This document shows positions 19,701 to 29,120 of a stretch of DNA of 64,000 nucleotides, piece by piece; position 1 is the stretch's first letter; every line of letters begins with the position of its first letter. Source of the DNA: Peromyscus leucopus. Taxonomy: Eukaryota > Chordata > Mammalia > Rodentia > Cricetidae. The position numbers and the translations under genes are program-made. The DNA is taken from positions 3,092,501-3,156,500 of the forward strand of contig NC_051069.1 of assembly GCF_004664715.2 (NCBI RefSeq), given 5' to 3'. The notes below the pieces were generated by a model. That model was not told the DNA's origin. It was given only the letters and a program-made list of their open reading frames with translations, and searched no databases.

Positions 19701-19905
19701 TCCTTTGCTACTGCGGCTCTATTTTCGTGGCCCACGGCAATCACTTTAGACTTTTTAGACGCATCGGGATAGAGATAGATGACACAAATGATCTACTTAT
19801 CTTCCTTTCCCATCACCAATAAAAGTGACAGCCCACCTAATTAGGCCTAATAAAGTCGCTGCGGGTAGAGCGGTGCCACGGCGATCTAAGGAGGGTGGCA
19901 TTGAC
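19701..19905. promoter_or_regulatory. Candidate conserved non-coding element
   Basis: Repeat-free, CpG-retaining block with CACCAATAAAAGTGACAGCC, CACCTAATTAGGCCTAATAAAG and ACGCATCGGGATAG. The pairing of a Hox/Pbx-like TGACAG with TAATTA words is suggestive of an enhancer only. Confidence 0.35.
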
Positions 19906-20059
19906 CTGAAGATACAGGGGTTGCCTTAAGGCCTGGCTGCTGTTGCTTCAACCCCAGCACCCTCCATCTCTGCTCAGGCCGTATTCAAATGTGAGTAGCA
20001 TGTTTTTCTCCTCAATTCTTAGATCAAGAACAAAAAAAAAAAAAAGTACTATCTAATCA

Positions 20060-20700
20060 AAAAAGGCACTGACAATTTTTCAGCCTCACATTAAAAGCAA
20101 AGAGTCATTCGGAACCGTGCACTCCATATTCTATTTTATAATATTACTTTAAGCTATTGCTTTGAATCTCAGACATTTCTTTGTTAAGAAGGAAAATCAA
20201 AAATTCATCAGAAGAAGTTCTTTTTTTTTTCTTCTTCCGACCCTTCTCATTTTTTTTCTTTGAGGGCTAGCATGGGGTTTGGAGCTGGAACCAACATTTG
20301 CAGAAGTTAGGGGTCCTTAAGCAATTATTAGCGAGGAGAGTTTGACATGCCTGAGCGTTGTCAACAACCGCTTTAAACAAAGTGGAGGAAAGAGAAATAA
20401 ACGGTGCTCTCAGCAAAATTAATATACAGGCCTGCAAATTAATGACGCCGTGTGTCTTCTCAACAAGGGGAGAAAGCTGAACTTGGCATGAAACGGCATT
20501 TTAAGTACCATCTTTGCAAAAATTATCGGATTGTCAAAGGGCATCAAAGGGAATCGAGTCCCAGCTATTCATAATATTTCCACATATGCTAAATACAAAA
20601 TTTATCTTACTTTATTTGACGGCTCTGTAGCAATTATTTAAAGCTGTTAGGAAGGGGAAATGTCCTTGATCTGAAGAACCAGCACTGCTCCGTGGCTTTT
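20060..20700. promoter_or_regulatory. Candidate conserved non-coding element / enhancer
   Basis: About 640 bp without any interspersed repeat. Dense words: GCAATTATTAGCGAGG, AAATTAATATACAGGCC, GCAAATTAATGACGCC, CTATTCATAATATTTCC, AAATTATCGG, AGCAATTATTTAAAGC, plus a SOX-like AACAAAG at 20377. Retained CpGs and the mixture of homeodomain and SOX-like words are typical of deeply conserved enhancers. Confidence 0.45.
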
Positions 20701-20873
20701 GTTTTAAGAAACATGAGTCTCCAACCCCCAAACCTTGCCTGTTCTCTTTCTCTCTCTCCAGTACTTAACACTAGTACTACTTAACTCACGCATCCTACCT
20801 CACTCTCTTTGAACATATTGCTGCAAGTAATCTATCCATACAGATCATTTGTGTGTAGGGGCAGGCATAGAGC

Positions 20874-20883
<10 letters not shown>

Positions 20884-20935
<52 letters not shown>

Positions 20936-20936
20936 C
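20884..20936. repeat. (TG)n(CG)n microsatellite
   Basis: About 22 TG units ending in GCGCGCGCG. Confidence 0.96.
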
Positions 20937-20939
20937 CAG

Positions 20940-21250
20940 AGGTTGAGATCTCTTGGTGTCTTCCTTAATTGCTCTCCACTTTATTTATTTATTTATTTAG
21001 GTTTTTTCAAGACAGGGTTTCTCTGTATAGCCTTAGCTGTCCTGAAACTCTCTTTGTAGACCAGTCTAGCCTCAAACTCAGAGATCTGCCTGCCTCTACC
21101 TCCCAAGTGTTGGGAATAAAGGTGTACACCACTACCACCTGGCCTTCCACTTTATTTTTTTTGAGATAAGATCTCTCACTGAAACTGGAGTTTACCAGTT
21201 GGCTAGGCTGGCTGGCCAGAAGAGTTTACCAGTCGGCTAGGCCAGCTGGC
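20940..21250 (-). mobile_element. B4A-type SINE, split by a B1
   Basis: CTCTCCACTTTATTT lies left and CTTCCACTTTATTTTTTTTGAGATAAG right of the B1 at 21001, so the B1 sits in the B4A with a CCACTTTATTT duplication. The right part has a local near-duplicate of about 35 bp (GAGTTTACCAGTYGGCTAGG at 21191 and 21223). Confidence 0.75.
21001..21143 (-). mobile_element. B1 SINE nested in a B4A
   Basis: TTTTTTCAAGACAGGGTTTCTCTG through AAGTGTTGGGAATAAAGGTGTACACC on the minus strand. Confidence 0.93.
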
Positions 21251-21271
21251 CATGAGCTTCAGAGACATAAT

Positions 21272-21666
21272 TGTGCTGGTTAGTTTTATTGTTTTTTTTT
21301 TTTTTTTTTTTTTTTTTTTCTCCAGCTTGATCAAAGCTAGAATCATCTGGGAAGAGGAACCTCAATTGAGAAAATGCCTCCATCAGATTGGCCTGGAGGC
21401 AAGTTGGTGGGGGCATTGTATTCATTGATACTTGATTGATGTGCGAGGGCCTAGGTCTCTGTGGTTGGTGCCACCCCTGAGCTGGTGGTACTGGGTACTC
21501 TATGAAAGCAGGCTGAGCAAGCCATGGGAGCAAACCCCTCCCTGGTTCCTGCCTTGGATCCTGCCTCACTTCCCTGCCTGTGGGACTGGAAGCTGTAAAC
21601 TGAACCATTTCCTCCCCAAGCCGATTTCCGTCGCGGTGTTTATCACGGCAACAGAAGGCCACTAGG
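21272..21666 (+). mobile_element. MaLR LTR with a poly-T expansion
   Basis: TGTGCTGGTTAGTTTTATTG, ATCATCTGGGAAGAGGAACC, CCATCAGATTGGCCTGGAGG, AAAGCAGGCTGAGCAAGCCATGGGAG and TCACGGCAACAGAAGG. Between TTAGTTTTATTG and CTCCAGCTTGATC a run of about 29 T (21291-21319) replaces the usual short segment. Confidence 0.82.
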
Positions 21667-21689
21667 GCAGCCGCACTCGAGTTCCATTT

Positions 21690-21791
21690 GCTGCGCCGGG
21701 CTGTAGGCTACGCGGGTGCCGGAGACCCCAGCTCGGGTCTTCCGGCTGGCACAGCGAGCACTTTACTGACTGAGCCTTCTCCCCAGCCCCC
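21690..21791 (-). mobile_element. B2/ID-type SINE fragment
   Basis: GCGCCGGGCTGTAGGCTACGCGGGTGCCGG and CGAGCACTTTACTGACTGAGCCTTCTCCCCAGCCC show the tRNA-like end on the minus strand. Confidence 0.65.
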
Positions 21792-23170
21792 ATTCCTATA
21801 GTTGCTTCTATGAAAATAAATTCTCTTAATCATTATTTCTTCTCCATCCAAAGCCATGCCGTGTTCTTCCCACCTGGCCTGCCCTGCACAGCCCGCTGTG
21901 CACCCCAGCTCCGACACCCACCCCCCTGCTGTGTTTTCCACACAAGAGAAGGCTGCATAGCAGGCACAGCCACCACCCCGGAACACCCACCCCTAGGTGC
22001 TATGTACGGTGACGTATACAGCACATAGACGTCTGTTTTAGTACAATGGCTAGTCCATAGAAAAAGCGGGGGTTTTTATTTGTTTTGGTTTTGTTGGGTT
22101 TTTTTGGTTGTTTGTTTTTTGGTTGGTTTATATATTTTAACTACTAAGGGAAACTTAAAAAGTTAAGTAATTTGTACAAAACTGCAGAACCAGTAAGCTT
22201 CACAACCGAGTTAATGCAGCTAAGCTCTTCAGTAGCTCTGTTAGGAGATACTTTGTTTAATTAAACACGGACGGTCTTTGGAATTAGCAGCCACGATGCC
22301 TCATTTCAGCGTGGTGCCATCACTGGTAGGTCTCGGCTTGTGTGCCTGTTTCTTCTGGCTTGGATATGATTACTGCCATCTGGAATCACCGACATGAGAC
22401 CCACAGGAGGTCCCTCAGGGAGGGAGGGAGGAGGCTCATCCGGTGTGTTCTTGAGATTGCTGTGGCAGAGAAGACCCAGCAGCCGTGTGCCTGCCTTAAG
22501 GTGTTCAGGGAGTCTCCTGGTGGCACGGCTGTGAGACTCACCCGTGGTCTTCCTGTAAGTAACTCCAGTAGACTTTGTTGCTCACCCAGCTGGATCCAGG
22601 TAGGAGTCTACTTGGGCAAATAGAAAGACACCCCCTCCCCACCGCCCCCTGGAGAAATGATGCAACATTCCCAAGGGTGTAGGCTGTAATGAGTTTCTCA
22701 TGTCAAGTTTTCAGTGTGCTCTATCACAACATGTCCCCCCTTCTTGCCGCACAGACTCTCCGCTTCCCTGTGGTGGCCAGAGATAGTCTGGGCATGAATG
22801 CTAGGTCAGGATCACAATTCATCCCACCCCAACTCTCTCTCCTCTCTGCTCTGGATTAGCATCTACTCAATACCTCACTGACTCAAAGGTCAAGTGATTC
22901 CTTGCCAGGCCTAGTTCAAGCCCCCACAGTAAGGTTTTTAAGCTTCTGCCCCAGGAGGGATCATGAATGTGTTATTTTGTTGGGTCTAGCAATCTTAGCC
23001 AGAAGGAATTCGAGAGCTATTTTGGTGTTTGGTTTATTTCAGAATGTGTGGGCATGCCTGGAGCTCTGGAAATCCCCATACTAACTTTCAGAAGTAACCC
23101 TACCGTTGAATTGGAGGCTTACCTGCAAACGGGTGAGTGTCTTCTGATATTCTCAGTCACCAGAGCAGGG
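21792..23170. other. Mostly unique DNA, no gene seen
   Basis: No SINE, LTR or L1 is recognised for about 1.4 kb. 22085-22135 is T/G-rich. 22230-22345 has a perfect 12-bp palindrome GTTTAATTAAAC and may be regulatory. Open frames here have no recognisable domain. Confidence 0.4.
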
Positions 23171-23175
23171 CTTGT

Positions 23176-23225
23176 CATTTGACCCCCTCTGAAGGGGTCA
23201 TGATCCACAGGTTGAGAACCACTGC
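23176..23225. mobile_element. hAT-Charlie (URR1-like) terminal fragment
   Basis: GACCCCCTCTGAAGGGGTCATG and CAGGTTGAGAACCACTG match the terminal inverted repeat end of URR1-type non-autonomous hAT elements (TIR CAGTGGTTCTCAACC). Only this end is present. Confidence 0.7.
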
Positions 23226-23430
23226 TCTAATTCCTAATCCTGTGTGTTGATTAGTTTTGTGTCACCTTGATACAAGAATCATTTGGAGAGCGGGAACCCC
23301 ATCAGATTGACCTGTAGGCAAGTCAATGGGGCATTTTCTTGACTGATGATTGATCTGAGAAGGCTGTTTACTGTGGGTGGTTGCTACCCCTGGGCTGGCA
23401 GTCCTGCCAGCTACAAGAAAGTAGGCTGAG

Positions 23431-23583
23431 CTGGGCGGCGGTGGCACAAGCCTTTAATCCCAGAACTCGGGAGGCAAAGCCAGGTGGATCTCTGTTAGTT
23501 CAAGGCCAGCCTGGTCTACAGAGCGAGATCCAGGGCAGGCGCCAAAACTACACAGAGAAACCCTGTCTCAGAAAAAAAAAAAA
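23431..23583 (+). mobile_element. B1 SINE, first part of a chimeric insertion
   Basis: CTGGGCGGCGGTGGCACAAGCC through CACAGAGAAACCCTGTCTCAG with a short A tail. No target-site copy separates it from the L1-tail-like segment at 23584, so both appear to belong to one insertion. Confidence 0.95.
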
Positions 23584-23669
23584 TGTGAAAGGGGATGGGA
23601 TTGAATATGATCATACAATAAATTGCATGCACGTATGAAATTATCAAAAAATAAAAAAGAGAAACAAGA
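23584..23669 (+). mobile_element. L1 3'-tail-like segment
   Basis: GGGGATGGGATTGAATATGATC, CATACAATAAATTGCATGC, GAAATTATCAAAAAATAAAAAAG resembles the last bases of a rodent L1 3' UTR. The same segment, nearly identical and also joined to a B2, occurs inverted at 26880-26966. Confidence 0.65.
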
Positions 23670-23781
23670 GGCTGGAGAGATGGCTCAGTGGTTAAGAGCA
23701 CTGGTTGCTCTTCCAGAGGACCCAGGTTCAATTCCCAGCATCCCTGTGGTAGCTCACAACTGTCTGTAACTCCAGTTCCAA
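23670..23781 (+). mobile_element. B2 SINE, 3'-truncated, ending in poly-G
   Basis: AGGCTGGAGAGATGGCTCAGTGG through CTGTAACTCCAGTTCCAAGG, then a G run and GAAAAAGAAAAAG in place of the rest of the B2. Confidence 0.92.
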
Positions 23782-24010
23782 GGGGGGGGGGGAGAAAAAG
23801 AAAAAGAAAGCAGGCTGAGCAAGCCATGAGAACAAGCCAGTAAGAAGCTTCCTCCATGGCCACTCCTATTCCTGCTTCCAGGTTCCTGCCTTGATTTCCT
23901 GCCTGACTTCCCTAGTAATGGACTATGACTGGAAGCTGAAGTAAGCCTTTTCTTCCCCAGGATGCTTTTGGTTGTGGCATTTTATTACAGCAGCAGAAAC
24001 TCTAACCAAG

Positions 24011-24438
24011 CCTCTATCCTTTCTTCAAGCTACCTGTTCATTTTGTGTACAATGTGACTAGCATAGAACCAAGGACAAGCCAGCACCACTGAGGCACCAA
24101 CTGAGCAGTCCTACTGCGCAGTTCTGTGTTTCCCCTGCCTGGGGGCGGGCCGCCATTTTTCCATTCTCGGCTCTCCTGGTCATTCACGGTCGGTCGTACT
24201 CACTGTCCAGAGGCTCTGCCCTTCCTGTCTGGTCAGAGCTTCCCAGTCTCAAGTCTTCCCTCCACTGTCATCTACTACCTGGTCTGTTTCACAACCCAAC
24301 TTCCCAGAGGTTCTTGTACTCCTACCTGTGACACGCTCCAGTTAGATGTGGCGCCACTGACTCTTAACTCCATGACCTCAGCCTCTCCAAGCCTTGATCC
24401 CCTTCTGTGTGAAACCGTTCTCACTTCCAGGCCAGACA
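24011..24438. other. Unique-looking stretch, no gene confirmed
   Basis: 24126-24420 is relatively GC-rich (GGGGGCGGGCCGCCATTTTTCC) and open in one frame, but shows no domain and no splice-site/codon pattern I would trust. Confidence 0.35.
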
Positions 24439-24439
24439 A

Positions 24440-24726
24440 ATGGCTTAATCAGTGTAAGTGCCCGCTGTGCAGCCTGAGAACCCAAGTTCAGATCCCCAGA
24501 ATCCACATAAAAGCCAGGTGACATGGGGAAGAGACAGTCGATTCCTGAAGCTCATTGGCCAGCCAGCTTAGCCAAATTCAGAAACTCCGCATTCAATGGG
24601 GAAACCCTGTCTCAGAAAAATAATATGGACAGTGATTGGGGAAAACATCTGGCACTAGCCCACACAGGTACACATACATGCATGTGCACCCACAAGTATA
24701 TATTCACTCACCCAAACATGCACATG

Positions 24727-24729
<3 letters not shown>
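24440..24729 (+). mobile_element. B4A-type composite SINE
   Basis: GCCTGAGAACCCAAGTTCAGATCCCC, CATAAAAGCCAGGTGACATGG, ATTGGCCAGCCAGCTTAGCC, GAAACCCTGTCTCAG then a CA-rich tail. Full B4A order. Confidence 0.82.

Positions 24730-24780
<51 letters not shown>
24730..24780. repeat. (CA)n microsatellite in the B4A tail
   Basis: About 25 CA units. Confidence 0.97.
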
Positions 24781-24781
<1 letters not shown>

Positions 24782-24782
24782 C

Positions 24783-25284
24783 AACCAATCAAATAAGCAA
24801 ATGACATAGACATCAGGAATCTTTATCATTGCTTGCTGAGCACAGAGTAAGATCTGCAGATAGTTCCAGCATCACCTCTCCTTTTTTGGGATGAACTTGC
24901 AAATCCCACCAGAAACTAGTCTCCCCCATGCAAGTTCCCCAGCTCTTCAGACCTTCCTCCTCCCACACTGCGCTGGGTAGGTCCATAAACATCTGTGCCG
25001 TCTCTCCAAGGCAGCTGTAAGGTTCCCTTGAGCCAGCCTGTGCCTGGTGCACACTGTCACTATGTCCTATGTCTAGAAATCCCTCCTTGCACCTGCTGCA
25101 GAATGGGCACACGAAAAGGTTTCTTGGTGTGTGCTGAAAGAGCCACCAGGAGCAATGGCTGGGCTGGGCTCTCTGGAGGGCAGTGCACTGTGGTGGGCCT
25201 CCCTGGCCATCTTCCCTGTTTTCTTTCCTAAGATCTCTATAAGCAAATAGAAAATGCTAACCATAGCAGATTCCGGCATGAACG
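24783..25284. other. Unique-looking stretch, no gene seen
   Basis: No repeat is recognised. Short open frames on both strands overlap each other and show no domain. Confidence 0.4.
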
Positions 25285-25665
25285 TTTAGGCATGCAGCAA
25301 TTAGGTTATCTCTCAGTTATTTATTTCTGCAGCTTGTTATTAGCTCTGTGCTGAATATTATTCTAATTATGTCAGTCCAATCAGCAGTATTGCATGTCCA
25401 GGCTCATTTCCATTAGTCTGAGATTTGTCTTTCACACTGTGATACTAATTCAATGAGACATCAAACATTGCAATCGACCCCGATGCCGAGGTCAGGCAGC
25501 TCTGCCCTTCCACTCTATTAGCACTCGGGTGTAATTGTGTTGTCACACCCCACATGACAGATAGGATCAGGGTGACCACGGGAGCACAAATGAGCAATGC
25601 ACCCATATATTATTTTGTTCTGTAATATCAATATGTGTTTATTCAGTGCTAGTGTGAGCCAACTT
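25285..25665. promoter_or_regulatory. Candidate conserved non-coding element / enhancer
   Basis: About 380 bp repeat-free with GCAGCAATTAGGTTATC, TTCTAATTATGTCAG, CAGTCCAATCAGCAG (CCAAT-like), CATTGCAATCG, CTATTAGCACTCGG and TGTAATTGTGTTGTC. AT-rich with scattered CpG, as in the blocks at 2945, 20060 and 33600. Confidence 0.45.
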
Positions 25666-25831
25666 GAAACAGTCGTTTTCCTACGGTTGGATAGACTCCT
25701 CTACTCCCTCCAAAGCAATCCTTCGGGACATCTGTGTAGACGTTGAGTGGGATTCGAGTCAGGAAATGAAAATAGAAAGAAACAATAGAAACGGCAACCG
25801 TGAAGGTCTCAAAATTCAGAGTGGAAAAATA

Positions 25832-25921
25832 CAGCAAGGAAGGAAGGGAGGAAGGGAGGGAAGGATGGAGAAAGTGAGGGAGGGAGGGTAGGAGAGAGGG
25901 AGGAAGGGAAGGAGGGAGAAA
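25832..25921. repeat. GGAA/GGGA purine microsatellite
   Basis: Ninety bases of imperfect GGAAG and GGGAGGGA units. Confidence 0.92.
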
Positions 25922-25924
25922 GCA

Positions 25925-26285
25925 ACTTTCCTTGCTCCTCTGAATGCTTTTGCAAAAACTCTTTGATGGATGCTCTATTAAGTGGCTGAAAAATCAAGAT
26001 GCAGCCCGCGGTGCTTAAACAAATATAAACTTGACCCAGGGGTGGCTGGAGTTGTTGATCTCTGTGACTCTGCCTTTGAAAGTCAGGAAATTAGCAAACA
26101 GTGAAAATGAAGGATTGTTTTGCTCAATTTGCTCACTTGGTTTTTTTTTATCTCCAGGATAGCGTACGTCCTCGACAAATGAATTTCATCGCTGCGATTC
26201 CAGCAGTGATAGATCACTGCTCCTGCCACGTGACAGACACTTGCTGCACAGCTGGAATGGAATGTTGGTGTAATAGTGTCATCCC
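25925..26285. promoter_or_regulatory. Candidate conserved non-coding element
   Basis: Repeat-free block with TTAAACAAATATAAAC (forkhead-like), ATTAGCAAACAG, ATGAATTTCATCGCTGCG and an E-box CCACGTGAC at 26227. It is adjacent to the candidate at 25285, separated only by the purine repeat and about 165 bp. Confidence 0.38.
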
Positions 26286-26291
26286 AGTGTC

Positions 26292-26660
26292 TCATTTTAT
26301 TTTACATGTGTATGTGTATGCATGTGTATTTGTCCCTGTGTGTATGTGCACATGTGCCCGTGGTGTGTAAGTGCACAAGGAGGCCAGAAGTCATGCAGAG
26401 GTCAGAGGTCAATGTCAGATGTCTTCTTCAATCACTCTCCACCTTAGCAGTTGAAATGGAGTCTCTTGCTGAACCTGGAGCTCACTAGTTAGACTGACAT
26501 GACCAGTAAGATCCAGGATCTGCCTGTCTCTACCTCCCTAATACTGGGGTTACTGGTGTGCGCCACTGAGCCTGGCTTTTACATGGCTGCTGAGGATTGA
26601 ACTTGGGTCCTCATGCTCATGTGATGGGCACTTTACTAATTGAGCTATCGTTCCTGCCTC
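26292..26660 (-). mobile_element. B4A-type composite SINE
   Basis: TG-rich tail, GAGGCCAGAAGTCATGCAGAGGTCAG, TCACTCTCCACC, TTGCTGAACCTGGAGCTC, GGGTTACTGGTGTGCGCC, ATTGAACTTGGGTCCTC and GAGCTATCGTTCCTGCC in minus-strand order. Confidence 0.82.
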
Positions 26661-26679
26661 TTATTTCACTTAACAAAAG

Positions 26680-26878
26680 TGTATGTATGTGTATGGGTGT
26701 TTTGCCTGCATGTGGGTGTGTGCATGCTTGGTGCTAACAAAGGCCAGAAGGGGGCATCTGATTCCTTGGAACTGGAGTTACAGATGGTTGTGAGCTACCA
26801 CAGGGATGCTGGGAATTGAACCTGGGTCCTCTGGAAGAGCAGCCAGTGCTCTTAACCACTGAGCCATCTCTCCAGCCT
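26680..26878 (-). mobile_element. B2 SINE
   Basis: Complete minus-strand B2: GTATGTATGTGTATGGGTG tail side, AAAGGCCAGAAGGGGGCATC, TGCTGGGAATTGAACCTGGG, GAGCCATCTCTCCAGCC. Bases 26764-26878 are nearly identical to the truncated B2 at 23670. Confidence 0.96.
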
Positions 26879-26966
26879 CTTGTTTCTCTTTTTTATTTTT
26901 TGATAATTTCATACGTGCATACAATTTATTGTATGATCATATTCAATCCCATCCCCTTTCACATTT
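26879..26966 (-). mobile_element. L1 3'-tail-like segment joined to the B2
   Basis: Complement of 23584-23669 with about one mismatch. It ends in CACATTTTAACATG, a little longer than the partner. Confidence 0.6.
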
Positions 26967-27640
26967 TAACATGTCAAAAACAACTAGAACTTTGGCTTGG
27001 TGAGACGTCACAGCCATCACGGTGTGTGCTGGTCAGTGGCAGTGAGGAGTAGGATTAGAATCCGACTTCAGAGTCTCTGCATTTCTGTGAGTACCATCTT
27101 TTGTCATTCCCAGTATCAAAGAAAAACTTGACCCGGAGAAGTTGCCAGGCTAGCTCAAGATCTCCCAGTATGCCCAAGAGAAAACCAAAGCGAGAGTTCT
27201 AGATCCCTGCATGGTCATGAACAGCACCAAAGCCACAAGCTACCTGTCAACATCCTTAAGTGGCCTAGAGTTTGGGTCACCTCTACCATGGTGCCATCCC
27301 TATGCGGAATCTGTTTCAGACTTGGCTCCATCACCTTCCATCGAGCCCATGCCTGGCACGCTGCCCAGACTGGCTTATCTATCTTCTCCAAGTCATAAAC
27401 TTCTTCAACTAATGCTTGCGTGTGCAAACCTCTGCATGGGGAGAGAAGAGGAGGATAAATTATCCCTAACCTCTGCTGACAGGTTCAATGAATTAAACCC
27501 ACGTATATTAATTGGAAAAGTGTTCTTTATAAATATAGATAAACTTTAAAAGACACCATTAAGTATTTTCTGATAGCTATGTTTTAAATGAACATTAGAT
27601 GTATCTTGGTTCTACTGATCTTACCATTTTAAATGCAGGT
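26967..27640. other. Unique-looking stretch, no gene seen
   Basis: No clear repeat. 27440-27560 is AT-rich with CGTATATTAATTGG. Confidence 0.4.
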
Positions 27641-27644
27641 GTGT

Positions 27645-27735
27645 GCCAGGCATAACGGTCCACACCTATGTTCCCAGTGCTCTGGAGGCTTAGGAAGAAG
27701 ATGACAAGTTCAAGGCCACCTTGGGCTTTGTCTGA
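27645..27735 (+). mobile_element. B1-like SINE fragment
   Basis: CCAGGCATAACGGTCCACACC and AGTTCAAGGCCACCTTGGGC, diverged. Confidence 0.6.
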
Positions 27736-27874
27736 AATTTCTTTTAATTAAACAAATGAAGATACATATTTTAATTCACTCAGGAGTAGCTAGCTGAGAG
27801 CTTCTTATCTTCTACTTGGGCCTCATGATACATGCCGAAGCTATAGGAAATGCAGATTTCATCACAACTTAGTG

Positions 27875-28005
27875 CTGGGCTGGTGAGACGGTTCATCAGG
27901 TAGGGTTTTGGCCACCAAGCCTGAGAGTATAGTTTGAACCCCAAGACCCACACAGTAAAAGAGAGAACCAACTCTCACAAGCCATGGTCTGATCTCCACC
28001 AGTGT
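27875..28005 (+). mobile_element. B2/B4A-type SINE fragment
   Basis: GGGCTGGTGAGACGGTTCATCAGG and GTTTGAACCCCAAGACCCACA are the tRNA-like start of this SINE group. Confidence 0.65.
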
Positions 28006-28756
28006 GTTCCAATTCTGCTCAGATGATACAGAAAGGAGAATGAAATAAAGAGGTTGGAGGCAAAGAAACCCTCACAGTCAAGACACCGGAGACATCTATG
28101 AGTGTACCCAACCTGGTGTGTTCCTAGAAAGAAAAAAAATCGAAACACCAAACAAGGGAAATAGATAGGGAATGATTTGAAAGGTGGGCACAGAAAGAAG
28201 AAAAAGATCAGCCATCCAGGATGCAAGCTGCAGGAGTAAAAGTTTGTTTACGTGCCCCTCCTATCTGTAGAGGACGCCTCCAGCCTCTGCTGAACAGACA
28301 TAGTCATTAGCATTGCTGAATAAAAATGGACTCTCAACCAGCCTCTTTGCAGAATCCTGCGTGTCATCCAGGAAAGAACGGGGTAGACGCGGTGCCCTTG
28401 AGCCTCATGACGAACCAGAGGTCACAGAAGCCAAGGACAATCACGTCAACTAGCAAAGCGGGAGTGACTCAAGACCAAGGGTCATTTTTAAGCTCAAGCA
28501 CAGTTGCAAAATAACCGTGATCTTTTCTATGGACATCTGACCACAGGGTAAGAGGTTTAAATCCACACAAGCCAGAAGCTGAGAGATGTTAGGGGTGGGA
28601 ATTGAGAGAACGGTTTCAAAATCTGACAATGGCAAACAATTAAAGTAAAAATAATTCTATTCCATTAGCTTATAGGGATATTACCCTGTGGGTAAATGAA
28701 TAAAACCCACGGCTACTCAGCATTCACATGTCAGGTTAGGAGACATAACTAATCTG
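28006..28756. other. Unique-looking stretch, no gene seen
   Basis: No repeat family recognised. A-rich between 28620 and 28720. Confidence 0.4.
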
Positions 28757-28918
28757 GAAGTCAGGATAGTGGCACATACCTACGACCCCAGCTCTCGGGA
28801 GGTTGAAGCAAAAGGAAACACTAGTTCAAAGCCAGCCTAAGCTAGAGAGCGAGCTCCAGGCCAGCCTGAGTGGCACAGTGAGAGAGCTCTTGTTTCAAAA
28901 CAACCAAAAAACAAAAAA
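28757..28918 (+). mobile_element. B1 SINE
   Basis: GTCAGGATAGTGGCACATACC, CCCCAGCTCTCGGGAGG and CAAAGCCAGCCTAAGC, with a partly repeated AGCCAG/CCAGCCTGAG segment and an A-rich tail. Confidence 0.75.
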
Positions 28919-28944
28919 GCTAGGACATTTCAAAACAGAAATGT

Positions 28945-29120
28945 CTGGCCTATGCTACAGCTCTGCCTAGCAAGCAGGCAGCTTGGCTTCTGCCCTTAGC
29001 ACAGCATCAACCAGGTGGAAACCCAGCATTTGGGAGGGGGAGGCAGGAAGAGAAGAAGTCCAAGGTCATCGTTGACTACATAGTGAGGAAAGCCTGGGCT
29101 ACATGAGAGACTGCTAAAAG
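28945..29120 (+). mobile_element. B4 SINE, diverged
   Basis: ACAGCTCTGCCTAGCAAGCAGGC, ACCCAGCATTTGGGAGGGGGAGGC and AGTCCAAGGTCATCGTTGACTAC follow B4 order. Confidence 0.6.

Larger units (their letters stand above)
23243..24010 (+). mobile_element. MaLR LTR carrying a composite SINE insertion
   Basis: Left part: TGTGTTGATTAGTTTTGTGTCACC to AAAGTAGGCTGAG (23430). Right part: AAAGCAGGCTGAGCAAGCC (from 23807) through GTAATGGACTATGACTGGAAGC to CAGCAGAAACTCTAACC. The inserted 23431-23803 block is flanked by AAGAAAG(T/C)AGGCTGAG. Confidence 0.88.

Noticed and set aside
24126..24521. 131-codon plus-strand frame in GC-richer DNA, possible exon
   Set aside because: No domain, no convincing splice sites or codon pattern, and its 3' end runs into a B4A SINE.
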